Positions 28,118 to 37,046 of a DNA stretch of 64,000 bases are shown piece after piece. How positions within the stretch are numbered: the first letter of the stretch is position 1; the number at the start of each line of letters is the position of its first letter. The notes beneath the pieces were generated by a model. It was given only the letters and a program-made list of their open reading frames with translations, made no database searches and was not told the DNA's origin. Source of the stretch: Variovorax davisae. Lineage in GTDB: Bacteria > Pseudomonadota > Gammaproteobacteria > Burkholderiales > Burkholderiaceae_C. The position numbers and the translations under genes were made by a program. The DNA is taken from the NCBI RefSeq assembly GCF_030316845.1, contig NZ_JASZYS010000011.1, positions 1-64,000 of the forward strand, given 5' to 3'.

Positions 28118-30643
28118 TCAGGCGGTGGCGACATCGGCATCGGCGCGTTCATCGACGCGGGCCGGCCGGATCTGGCCGCGCTCCTGCACGAAGACGATGT
28201 GCTCGTCCGGCTTCTCGCTGTTGACGAAGGAGCGGAAGCGCGCGCGCGTGTCCGGGTCGTTCACCGCCGTCTTCCACTCGCACTGGTAGGTGTCGACCAC
28301 GTGCTGCATCTGGGCTTCGAGCTCCGCGCCGAGCCCCAGTGTGTCCTCGATCAGCACGCCCTTCAGGTAGTCGAGGCCGCCCTCGAGGTTGTCGCGCCAG
28401 GTGCTGGTGCGCTGCAGGCGGTCGGCGGTGCGCACGTAGAACATCAGGAAGCGGTCGATCAGCCGGACCAGTTCTTCCTTGCCGAGGTCCGAGGCGATCA
28501 GTTCGGCATGGCGCGGCTTCATGCCGCCGTTGCCGCAGACGTAGAGGTTCCAGCCCTTGTCGGTGGCGATGATGCCGACGTCCTTGCCCTGCGCCTCGGC
28601 GCATTCGCGGGTGCAGCCCGAGACGCCGAACTTGATCTTGTGCGGCGCCCGCAGGCCCTTGTAGCGGTTCTCCAGCTCCACCGCGAGGCCCACGCTGTCG
28701 GCCACGCCGAAGCGGCACCAGGTCGAGCCGACGCAGCTCTTCACGGTGCGCAGCGACTTGCCGTAGGCATGGCCCGATTCGAAGCCGGCGGCGATCAGCT
28801 CCTCCCAGATCGGCGGCAGCTGCTCGACGCGGGCGCCGAACAGGTCCACGCGCTGGCCGCCGGTGATCTTGGTGTAGAGGCCGTACTTCTTCGCCACCTG
28901 GCCGACCGCGATCAGGCCTTCGGGCGTGACTTCGCCGCCGGGCATGCGCGGCACCACCGAGTAGCTGCCGTCCTTCTGGATGTTGCCGAGGAAGTAGTCG
29001 TTGCTGTCCTGCAGCGCCGCCAGGTCCTTCTTGAGCACGAACTCGTTCCAGCAGGACGCGAAGATGCTGGCGGCGGTGGGCTTGCAGACCACGCAGCCCA
29101 GGCCCTTGCCATGCCTGGCCAGCAGGTCGTCGAAGCTGCGGATCTCGCCGACGCGGATCAGGTGGTAGAGCTCCTGGCGCGAATAGGGGAAGTGCTCGCA
29201 GAGGTGGTTGTCGACCGCCAGGCCGCGCCTGGCCATCTCGGCCTTCATCACCTGGGCCACCAGCGGCACGCAGCCGCCGCAGGTGGCGCCGGCCTTGGTG
29301 CAGGCCTTGAGGTCGGCGGTGCTGCAGGCGCCTTCGCCGACGGCCGCGCAGATCTGTCCCTTGGTGACGCTGTTGCACGAGCAGATCTGGGCGCTGTCGG
29401 GCAGTGAATCGACGCCCAGGCCGGGCTTGGCCTTGCCGTCGCTCGAAGGCAGGATCAGGAATTCAGGCTCGGTCGGAAGCTGGATGCCGTTGAGCGCCAT
29501 CTGCAGCAGGGTGCCGTACTCGGCCGCGTCGCCGACCAGCACCGCACCCAGCAGCTGCTTGCCGTCCTCGCTGACCACGATCTTCTTGTAGATCTGCTTG
29601 TGCTCGTTGACGTACTGGTAGGCGCGCGACTTGGGCGTCCTGCCGTGGGCGTCGCCGATGCTGGCCACGTCCACGCCCATCAGCTTGAGCTTGGTGCTCA
29701 TGTCGGCGCCGGTGAAGGCGGCGTCGTCCTGCCCGGCGATGTGCCTGGCGGCCACGCGGGCCATGTCGTAGCCCGGCGCCACCAGGCCGAAGGTCTGCTC
29801 GTTCCAGGAGGCGCATTCGCCGATGGCGTAGACGTTGCGGTCGCTGGTGCGGCAGTGGCTGTCGATCGCCACGCCGCCGCGCGGACCGACTGCCAGCTGG
29901 CACTGGCGCGCCAGCTCGTCGCGCGGCCGGATGCCGGCGGAGAACACGATCATGTCGGTCTCCAGATGCGTGCCGTCCGCGAACACCATGCGATGTCGCG
30001 CGGTCGCGCCGTCGGTGATCTCGACCGTGTTGCGGCCGGTGTGCACGTGCAGGCCCAGGCCCTCGATGCTGTTGCGCAGCGCGCGGCCGCCGCCCTCGTC
30101 GACCTGGACCGCCATCAGCCGCGGCGAGAACTCGACCACGTGGGTCTCCAGGCCCATGTCGCGCAGCGCCTTGGCGCATTCGAGGCCCAGCAGGCCGCCG
30201 CCCACCACCACGCCGGTCTTCGAGCGGGCGCCGCTGGCCTTCATGGCCTCCAGGTCCTCGATGGTGCGGTAGACGAAGCAGTGCGGGCGGTCGCGGCCCG
30301 GCACCGCCGGCACGAAGGGCGCCGAGCCGGTGGCCAGCACCAGCTTGTCGTAATGCACCACTTCGCCGTCGGCCGTGGTGATCGTGTTGTTGCGGCGTTC
30401 GATGGCCGCGGCCCTGGCGGCCAGCCGCAGCGTGAAGCCGCTGCGCTCGAAGAAGCCGGGTTCGACCAGCGAGAGGTCTTCGGCGGTCTTGCCAGCGAAG
30501 AATTCGGACAGGTGCACCCGGTCGTAGGCCGGGCGGGGCTCCTCGCACAGCACGGTGACCTGCGCCTGCGAAAGCCCGAGCTCATGGAGTTGCTCGAGAA
30601 ACTTGTGGCCCACCATGCCGTGGCCAATCACTGCGATTTTCAT
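28118..30643 (-). CDS. nirB: Nitrite reductase (NADH) large subunit
   Basis: The 841-residue flavoprotein has an N-terminal FAD/NAD domain (GHGMVGHKF, residue 7; GGGLLGLECA), a BFD-like [2Fe-2S] site (CSCNSVTKGQIC, near 420), a second Cys-rich insert (CVVC) and the siroheme/4Fe-4S domain (SGCTRECAEA near 675, YVCGNGG). It reduces nitrite to ammonium with NADH in the cytoplasm. It heads the leftward operon nirB-nirD-FNT-kinase. The 5' region has a sigma-54-type promoter and an NtrC-like site, implying induction by nitrogen limitation. The reading frame is open far upstream, but ATG 30643 begins the FAD fold exactly. Confidence 0.93.
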   Translation of the reverse strand: MKIAVIGHGMVGHKFLEQLHELGLSQAQVTVLCEEPRPAYDRVHLSEFFAGKTAEDLSLVEPGFFERSGFTLRLAARAAAIERRNNTITTADGEVVHYDKLVLATGSAPFVPAVPGRDRPHCFVYRTIEDLEAMKASGARSKTGVVVGGGLLGLECAKALRDMGLETHVVEFSPRLMAVQVDEGGGRALRNSIEGLGLHVHTGRNTVEITDGATARHRMVFADGTHLETDMIVFSAGIRPRDELARQCQLAVGPRGGVAIDSHCRTSDRNVYAIGECASWNEQTFGLVAPGYDMARVAARHIAGQDDAAFTGADMSTKLKLMGVDVASIGDAHGRTPKSRAYQYVNEHKQIYKKIVVSEDGKQLLGAVLVGDAAEYGTLLQMALNGIQLPTEPEFLILPSSDGKAKPGLGVDSLPDSAQICSCNSVTKGQICAAVGEGACSTADLKACTKAGATCGGCVPLVAQVMKAEMARRGLAVDNHLCEHFPYSRQELYHLIRVGEIRSFDDLLARHGKGLGCVVCKPTAASIFASCWNEFVLKKDLAALQDSNDYFLGNIQKDGSYSVVPRMPGGEVTPEGLIAVGQVAKKYGLYTKITGGQRVDLFGARVEQLPPIWEELIAAGFESGHAYGKSLRTVKSCVGSTWCRFGVADSVGLAVELENRYKGLRAPHKIKFGVSGCTRECAEAQGKDVGIIATDKGWNLYVCGNGGMKPRHAELIASDLGKEELVRLIDRFLMFYVRTADRLQRTSTWRDNLEGGLDYLKGVLIEDTLGLGAELEAQMQHVVDTYQCEWKTAVNDPDTRARFRSFVNSEKPDEHIVFVQERGQIRPARVDERADADVATA

Positions 30644-30867
30644 GTCGGATCCTGCACGCATCCGCCCGTGGCCGGGTGCAGGCCGCCATGACTGGCTGTG
30701 GATCAGCCGATGGCAGCAGGCCCCCGCGTGGAACGGATGCGACTTGGGTTGGAACAGGCGAACCGGCGGCGTCGTTGCTCTCGGTTCACTCGGATCCCTC
30801 GCCATCGTTAGCGGAGGCACTGCAAAAATCCGCGACAACGGCGTCGGCGGAACAGCGATGGATTCCA

Positions 30868-30883
30868 AGCAACATCCGTGCCT
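30868..30883 (-). promoter_or_regulatory. Sigma-54 (-24/-12) promoter of the nirB operon
   Basis: Read leftwards the sequence is A-GGCACG-GATG-TTGCT, against the consensus TGGCACG-N4-TTGCW. The -24 GG and -12 GC are separated by 10 bases, as required. Only the first T of the consensus is lost. Transcription would start near 30857, leaving a 5' leader of about 210 bases before nirB. Confidence 0.75.
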
Positions 30884-30953
30884 GCGTCTTTGGCCTGGCG
30901 GGGGGCGCCTTCGCAGGGAAATCCGGCGCCCCGGTTCTCGCAGCCGTGCACCA

Positions 30954-30970
30954 TGCGCCGATGTGGCGCA
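30954..30970. promoter_or_regulatory. NtrC-like enhancer site upstream of nirB
   Basis: TGCGCC-GATGT-GGCGCA is a perfect 6-5-6 inverted repeat fitting the NtrC pattern TGCRCC-N5-GGYGCA. It lies about 85 bp upstream of the -12 element of the sigma-54 promoter, a normal enhancer distance. A single half-site TGCACC at 30947-30952 is adjacent. It also lies only 13 bases from the divergent hom promoter. Confidence 0.65.
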
Positions 30971-30982
30971 GCGCTCGCCGGT

Positions 30983-31011
30983 TTGGTGCGGGCGAGGTCG
31001 TCCTGTACACT
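30983..31011 (+). promoter_or_regulatory. Candidate sigma-70 promoter of hom
   Basis: TTGGTG (30983-30988) and TACACT (31006-31011) are spaced by 17 bp. Transcription would start near 31018 and produce a 245-base leader that includes the threonine-rich peptide and the terminator before hom. In the 475 bases between nirB and the leader peptide I see only these regulatory elements and no gene. Confidence 0.55.
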
Positions 31012-31118
31012 GCCCGACCATGTCGTGCCGATTCCTCCCTGCCGCATCGAGCGCCGCCCCCATGGGCCGCATGATGTCGCCTGCCTTCGCGCGGGCGAAT
31101 GGGGCATTGGGTACACGA

Positions 31119-31151
31119 ATGATTACCACCATTACCACCGCGGCCACCTGA
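31119..31151 (+). CDS. Threonine/isoleucine-rich leader peptide of hom
   Basis: A ten-codon frame encodes MITTITTAAT and stop: five Thr (all ACC) and two Ile codons. It resembles the composition of the E. coli thr leader. The frame ends within the 5' arm of a strong hairpin (31141-31168), followed by an alternative pairing and an intrinsic terminator at 31213-31238; homoserine dehydrogenase starts at 31265. This is the layout of ribosome-mediated attenuation by Thr and Ile, the end products of the pathway. No strong Shine-Dalgarno sequence is seen, which weakens the case for efficient translation. Confidence 0.65.
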   Translation: MITTITTAAT

Positions 31152-31184
31152 GCACGCGCAGGTGGCCGTTTCGGCAGCCACCTG
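31141..31184 (+). promoter_or_regulatory. Mutually exclusive hairpins of the hom leader
   Basis: Segment 1 (CGGCCACCTG, 31141-31150) pairs perfectly over 10 bp with segment 2 (CAGGTGGCCG, 31159-31168). Segment 2 can instead pair over 8 bp with segment 3 (GCCACCTG, 31177-31184). Segment 1 overlaps the last codons and stop of the leader peptide, so ribosome position would decide which forms. How this switch connects to the downstream terminator is not clear from pairing alone. Confidence 0.6.
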
Positions 31185-31212
31185 GTGTTCTCGCTCTCCC
31201 CGAACGAATCCG

Positions 31213-31238
31213 ACCCAGCTCTGGCAGCTGGGTTTTTT
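31213..31238 (+). terminator. Intrinsic terminator (putative attenuator) before hom
   Basis: ACCCAGCT (31213-31220) pairs with AGCTGGGT (31226-31233) around a 5-base loop; six T residues begin at 31233 and GTTTG follows. It lies between the leader peptide and hom, with no gene ending here, so an attenuator is the natural reading. Confidence 0.8.
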
Positions 31239-31264
31239 GTTTGTTCGTCCGTTCGGAGATCTTC

Positions 31265-32629
<1,365 letters not shown>

Positions 32630-32644
32630 GGCGGGCCGGCGCGG

Positions 32645-33214
32645 CTACGGCAGCAGCCGCCAGTTCGCGCTGGTTTGTTCGAACTCCCGCGCCCGCTGGG
32701 CATCTATCTTCCGTGCCGCGAGCTGGGCGCACATCTCGAGCTTCTTGAGGTCGCGCTCGGTCAGGGCCTGGTTGGCCGAGAAGCTGAAGCAGCAGAAGGT
32801 GCCGTAGACCCGCCCGTCGGTCAGCACGATCGGCGTGCTCATGTGGGCGCCGATCGGAAAGTCCGTCGCTGGCAACTCGGCCTTGTCCGGCAGGGATGCC
32901 ACGTCGTGGACCAGGCGCGGCATGCGGCCATCGACCACCCGCTGGCAGAAGCCCTCCTCGAGCGAGGAGGAGCCGCCTTCGGCGATCACCGCGGCCCCGG
33001 GTCGGGTTTCGACGCGGCGGAACACGCGACGGCCATCGACGAACTCCGAGACGAACACCACGTCCATCTTGAGGTGGTCCTTGACCAGCCGCAGCACTTC
33101 GGAGACGGAAGGGTCGATCAGCGCGTCCGCGCCTTCGGAGGTGGCGACCAGCAGCTCGGAGATGCGGACTTCGAAGGCGTCGGGGGGGAAGTAGTCAAGC
33201 GCGTCGAAACTCAT
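32645..33214 (-). CDS. GAF-domain sensor protein
   Basis: The 189-residue protein is essentially one GAF domain (about residues 25-175), with DVVFVSEFVDGRRVFR and GRVYGTFCCFSFSANQ as typical strands; no output domain is attached. Such single GAF proteins bind small ligands or haem, or serve as partners for signalling enzymes; the ligand is unknown. The ATG at 33214 is used; a start at 33253 would add 13 residues. It converges on hom, with 15 bases between stops. Confidence 0.8.
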   Translation of the reverse strand: MSFDALDYFPPDAFEVRISELLVATSEGADALIDPSVSEVLRLVKDHLKMDVVFVSEFVDGRRVFRRVETRPGAAVIAEGGSSSLEEGFCQRVVDGRMPRLVHDVASLPDKAELPATDFPIGAHMSTPIVLTDGRVYGTFCCFSFSANQALTERDLKKLEMCAQLAARKIDAQRAREFEQTSANWRLLP

Positions 33215-33289
33215 CTGAAACGGGATTCTCGAGTGGAGGAGATGTCCAAGCATAAGACAGTCGTCGACGCGCCGACACGGGATCGCCTG

Positions 33290-33733
33290 CTAACGCCTTG
33301 TCCTGCAGTTGCTCAGGACCACTGAAAAATCGTCGTCGTCCATGCCGATGCTCGCCTCTTCGAACGTGCCGTAGATGGTCGCCCCGACCTTGAAGCTCTT
33401 GTCGAACTTCTCGCAGTTGTAGGCAACGACGAACTCCTTGCGAGGCTTGATGGCCTGGAACGCCCAGTTGTTGGGAAGTGCTTCCTTGTAGTGCTTGACC
33501 ACCTTCAGCTCGACGAGCTTGTCCTCGAGTTGCCGCGTCGACTTGGACGCGCCGCCATCGCCCCCTGCGTATTGGCTGCCCTTTCTTGCCGCCGCGGCGT
33601 TCGTCTTGAGGATGCCTTCCAGTTCCTGCGCCTTCATCGGGACAAGGGCCGGGTCCGGCGCGGGCGCGCTGCCCGCGCTGCAGCCGGTCAGGAAAATCTT
33701 CAAGTCGAGATACGCGTCCGTCTTCGTGCGCAC
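33290..33733 (-). CDS. Orphan lipoprotein-like protein, N-terminus doubtful
   Basis: The 147-residue frame starts at GTG 33733 and has LTGC at residues 15-18, which looks like a lipobox, but the hydrophobic stretch before it is too short for a proper signal peptide. Downstream it is polar, with Cys residues in YNCEKFDK and SNCRTRR. No Shine-Dalgarno sequence is visible. An in-frame TAG four codons upstream separates it from another minus-strand coding-like stretch (33743-33860). It may be a decayed or mis-started lipoprotein gene. I do not recognise the family. Confidence 0.45.
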   Translation of the reverse strand: MRTKTDAYLDLKIFLTGCSAGSAPAPDPALVPMKAQELEGILKTNAAAARKGSQYAGGDGGASKSTRQLEDKLVELKVVKHYKEALPNNWAFQAIKPRKEFVVAYNCEKFDKSFKVGATIYGTFEEASIGMDDDDFSVVLSNCRTRR

Positions 33734-33742
33734 GGCGACGCG

Positions 33743-33860
33743 CTAGATCGTGCCGTTGACCCATCCAGCCTGCTCGAAGCCCTTGTTCCACGTGTCGCAG
33801 CCGTACACGACGGACGGGTCGCGCCGTGAAGAGCTGACGAACACGTTCTTCTCGTTGCTG
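33743..33860 (-). pseudogene. C-terminal remnant of an unrecognised protein
   Basis: The minus strand encodes a natural-looking protein end (SNEKNVFVSSSRRDPSVVYG then CDTWNKGFEQAGWVNGTI and stop). Further upstream the same frame becomes the antisense of the plus-strand gene at 33866 and loses protein character. This suggests that the 5' part of a gene was replaced at about 33860. The family is not recognised. Confidence 0.35.
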
Positions 33861-33865
33861 AGGGT

Positions 33866-34868
33866 GTGCTGCATCTGGTGCAGCGGGCCATGGTGCAGGG
33901 GCGCGCGCAACTGGACGGACTCAGCGACGACGAAGAACGAGTCTTCGCGCGGCCTGAAGGCAAGGCCTTCCTGGCCCTGTTTCCGGTGCTCTCGAGCTCG
34001 ATCGAGCGGCTCGACGAGAAGATCGACAAGGCCAAGCTGAACCTGTTGGAGCAGCAGGCCGGACGCGAGCTGCATGGCGCTCGCGGGGTCTACGAGACCT
34101 ACGGCGCGGCCATGAAGGAGCTGCGCAAGCAGTGGACCAACTATGCCAACGGGACCAGTCCGCAGCTGGACGAAGAAGTCAGGCGCCAGCAGCGCGAGGG
34201 CTGGGAGCGCTACGAGAAGGACTTGGCGCGCCGAGGCTGGAAACCCTGGAGCGTGCCGTCCCGATACCGGCCTGCGGTGGCCAATCAGGTCCGCAAAGAC
34301 CTGCCAGTGCCGGCGGACTGGCAGCCCCATGACATCCGCGGCTTCTACAGGGCCGTGGACGAGCAGGTCAGGGACAAGGCGCGTCGCCGGTCCGACGGTT
34401 CCATCCGCGTCGGCGGCCAGCGCGTGCCGGCGGGGCTGGAGTTCAAGGACTTCGTGCTGCATCCGGCGATCCAGGGCGACCTGCGGCGTCAGCTGGAATT
34501 GCCGGACAAGGTGGTGGTGGCACCCGGCTACGAATCGGGCGAGCAGTTCGTCGCCCAGTTCTACAAGCCGCTGGTGCAAGCTGTCGCCTCCGAGCCATTG
34601 CAGCGTTACACGGCGCCCCTGGCTTCGTTCGAAGCAGGCGGCATCCACGAGAGCCTCGGACGCGACGCGGCCCGGGCTGCGCTGGTTCCCCCGATCGCGC
34701 TCCTGTGCTCGCTCATGGGCGCCATGGGTCATCTCGCCAAGCTCCTCTTTCTCGGCGTCAAGGCGCCGGGGACCGTTCTCGACTCGGGCAGGGCCCGCGC
34801 CTGCTTCCGATGGGCATGGCTCGTGCCGGTGGTCACGGTCGTGTCGCTGTGGACGGCGTTGAGCGTCA
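33866..34868 (+). pseudogene. N-terminal part of a frameshifted membrane protein
   Basis: The frame from GTG 33866 encodes about 334 residues of real-looking protein: a helical, charged region (residues 1-110), a mixed domain (110-260), then two hydrophobic segments (PPIALLCSLMGAMG near 272, WAWLVPVVTVVSLW near 314). After about 34866 the protein character moves to the +1 frame, which continues to 36344 with many CxxC motifs. The original frame stays open to 36265 only because the DNA is GC-rich. I read it as the front half of one gene broken by a +1 shift. The extreme N-terminus may also be missing. Confidence 0.55.
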
Positions 34869-34910
34869 TGGGCCGGGCACGACGATTCGACCTATCGGCG
34901 CTTCCTGCCC

Positions 34911-36344
34911 GTGGGGGACGTCCTGAGCGGCTTCGAGCACAGGCTCGGCCATCAGTATCGATGCGAGGTCTGCAGTGGCCAGGGGCAGTTGCGCTGCAGC
35001 GGCTGCAGCGGCCGTGGCAACGTTCGATGCTTTTCCTGCCATGGCCAGGGCAGGCTCGACTGCTCGGTCTGCGGCGGCACGAGCAAGCGGGAATGCAGTC
35101 GATGCAGCGGAAGAGGGAGCTACAACGAAAGCTACACCCATCAGGTCTGGGACACGGCCGCCAAGATGTATGTCAGCAAGAGCGACTGGCGATGGGTCGC
35201 CTGCCCGGCATGCAACGGGGGCAAAGTCAACTGCAACCACTGCGACTATGCCGGGAAGGTTCAATGCGCGGGTTGCGCAGGCCGAGGCGTCTGCGACTGC
35301 GGCGCCTGCAATGCGACGGGGCGGGTCGATTGCAGTCATTGCGCCGCGATGGGATGCCGCCATTGCCTGGGACGCCTGAGCTGCAAGATCGAGTCGCAGG
35401 ACCAACTGACGCTGCTCCACGGCGACCAGGAGGCGATGGACCTGGTGCTGGCCAACATCGACGTGAAACGGCTGCCCGAGTACGGTCGCCGCGGCCGGGC
35501 GAGCCACCACCGGCGCGGCGAGCGCGCCGTCGACAGCACCTACCCGGTGAGCGTGGAGGTCACGCGGGCGCACATGGCCGCCGCAGAGCGGTCTTTCGCG
35601 ATTCACGCCTTCGGCAAACAGCACGAGATCTTCGATTTCAAGAACATCGTCGGGCATCTGCTCGCCAAGGACCTGCACGGCTTGCAGACCTGCGTGCAGC
35701 CCGGTCATCGCGATGCCGCCGGGCTGACGCGCCTCGTCGATCGGGCCAATGCATTCCTGGAATCCGAGATCAACCTGCAGATCGCCGAAAGCGTTCTCGC
35801 ATCGAAGAGCGCCGAGCAGGCGATCGCGCAGGTGCGGTCTCGCCACCAGGGTCTGGTGGACGAACGCTATGTCGCGCAGGCCTCCGCCGCGCTGCAGCAG
35901 ACGCTGGAGAAGCTGTTCGGCGCCCGGATGCTCAAGCCGGGGATGTACTGGGTGGGTTTGCTGACGATGGCCACCTGTGCCCTGACGCTCTCCCATGGGT
36001 CGGGCGGCTGGTACAACGTGGCCGTCTCCGTGCTCGGCGCGGGTCCGGTCTGGGCTGGCATGGAGTGGCAAGCGCGGCGGCGCGTTGGCGCGGACTTCGA
36101 CAGTTTGGCGCTGGGGGCGCGCATGAAGACCCTCATCGACAAATCGGGGCTCGCGTGGCGGATGCGCGGCGCTGCCTTCCTCATCGCATGCGCCTTCGCC
36201 GGCGCGGCTTTCTGGGCAACCCAGTATCTGGGCTCAAGGTACAAGGCGCACTTCGGCGGACCTGAAGGCGTCGCGGCCCGGAGCGAGGCACCGCAGCAGC
36301 ATCGGGTCGTGCGTCAGCCGCGCGAAGCCGCAAGCTCCGCTTGA
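34911..36344 (+). CDS. Multi-CxxC zinc-finger membrane protein (C-terminal part of the frameshifted gene)
   Basis: From ATG 34911, 477 residues. The first about 150 hold roughly eleven CxxC motifs in DnaJ-like spacing (CEVCSGQGQ, CSGCSGRGN, CFSCHGQGR, CSRCSGRGS, CAGCAGRGV, CRHC), which should bind several zinc ions. A mixed domain (160-330) follows, then two membrane helices (about 350-390) and a last one (MRGAAFLIACAFAGAAFWAT, near 425). Upstream of 34911 the frame is coding-like back to about 34866 (DDSTYRRFLPVGDVLSG), so it is probably the second half of the gene beginning at 33866. No J domain is present. Function unknown. Confidence 0.6.
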   Translation: MGDVLSGFEHRLGHQYRCEVCSGQGQLRCSGCSGRGNVRCFSCHGQGRLDCSVCGGTSKRECSRCSGRGSYNESYTHQVWDTAAKMYVSKSDWRWVACPACNGGKVNCNHCDYAGKVQCAGCAGRGVCDCGACNATGRVDCSHCAAMGCRHCLGRLSCKIESQDQLTLLHGDQEAMDLVLANIDVKRLPEYGRRGRASHHRRGERAVDSTYPVSVEVTRAHMAAAERSFAIHAFGKQHEIFDFKNIVGHLLAKDLHGLQTCVQPGHRDAAGLTRLVDRANAFLESEINLQIAESVLASKSAEQAIAQVRSRHQGLVDERYVAQASAALQQTLEKLFGARMLKPGMYWVGLLTMATCALTLSHGSGGWYNVAVSVLGAGPVWAGMEWQARRRVGADFDSLALGARMKTLIDKSGLAWRMRGAAFLIACAFAGAAFWATQYLGSRYKAHFGGPEGVAARSEAPQQHRVVRQPREAASSA

Positions 36345-36405
36345 TCGACCGGTCGCCCGTGCCGCGCTGCCAGCCTCCGGGCGACGCCGGAGCCTGGCCC
36401 GTCCC

Positions 36406-36849
36406 TCACTGGGGCGCGTTTCTTCGAGCCTCCGCGCGCACCTGGGCTGCATTGGGCATGGTCGAGACGACCTTGCTGTTCACGCGCGATCCGCTGGTCA
36501 CGTTCTGATCGGGGGCGGCCGCAGCAGCTTCCGCCTGGGCGCGGACCACGGCGGGGTCGGCCGTCGAGGTGAAGGGGTCCGCGCCGCGCGAGCCGCGCGT
36601 CACGTTCTGATTCGGGGCGCGCGCCGTGTCGACGGCCTGCTGCTGGACTGCCGCGGGGTCGGCCACCGAATTGAACGCTTCGGCGCCGCGCGATCCGCGG
36701 GTGACGTTCTGGTTGGGAGCATGGGCGGCGGCGATCGCTTCGGCCTCGACCTCGGCGCGGCTGCGGCCGGCCTGTGCATGCACCGAGCTTGCAAGCATCC
36801 ATGCAATGGCCGTGGTCGTGACGATCTTGATGATGGGCGAGGCTTTCAT
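36406..36849 (-). CDS. Secreted protein with three tandem repeats
   Basis: The 147-residue protein has a Sec signal peptide (cleavage after VHA, near residue 25) and three head-to-tail repeats of about 36 residues, each with a core like APNQNVTRGSRGA preceded by an Ala/Gln-rich helix. The third copy is diverged (APDQNVTSGSRV). There are no Cys residues in the mature part. It resembles small Ala-rich periplasmic proteins of the DUF4148 kind, but the match is weak. The ATG at 36849 follows AAGGAAC. Confidence 0.65.
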   Translation of the reverse strand: MKASPIIKIVTTTAIAWMLASSVHAQAGRSRAEVEAEAIAAAHAPNQNVTRGSRGAEAFNSVADPAAVQQQAVDTARAPNQNVTRGSRGADPFTSTADPAVVRAQAEAAAAAPDQNVTSGSRVNSKVVSTMPNAAQVRAEARRNAPQ

Positions 36850-37046
36850 GTCGGGTTCCTTGGAATGACGCAGCGGCTGATGTGCCGGCTTCGACCCAAG
36901 GCTATGGGCCGCGCATTGCGCGCCGATGACGGCCTGCGATACCCCTTCGTTGCGTGGGTGCTTCGGCATCGTGACCGTGGGCTGCGGCGTCGGCCGCGTC
37001 GCGCGAAGCGCTCGGCCCGAACCTGTCGCGCCCCCTGCGGGCGAGG

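Noticed and set aside
31081-31118. The overlapping short frame starting at ATG 31100 as the leader peptide
   Set aside because: It encodes only MGHWVHE before a stop and has no Thr or Ile codons; the frame at 31119 fits the pathway.
34869-36265. Continuation of the 33866 frame to 36265 as a single 799-residue protein
   Set aside because: After about 34868 this frame turns into Arg/Gln/Leu-rich shadow sequence, while the +1 frame carries the CxxC motifs and membrane helices.
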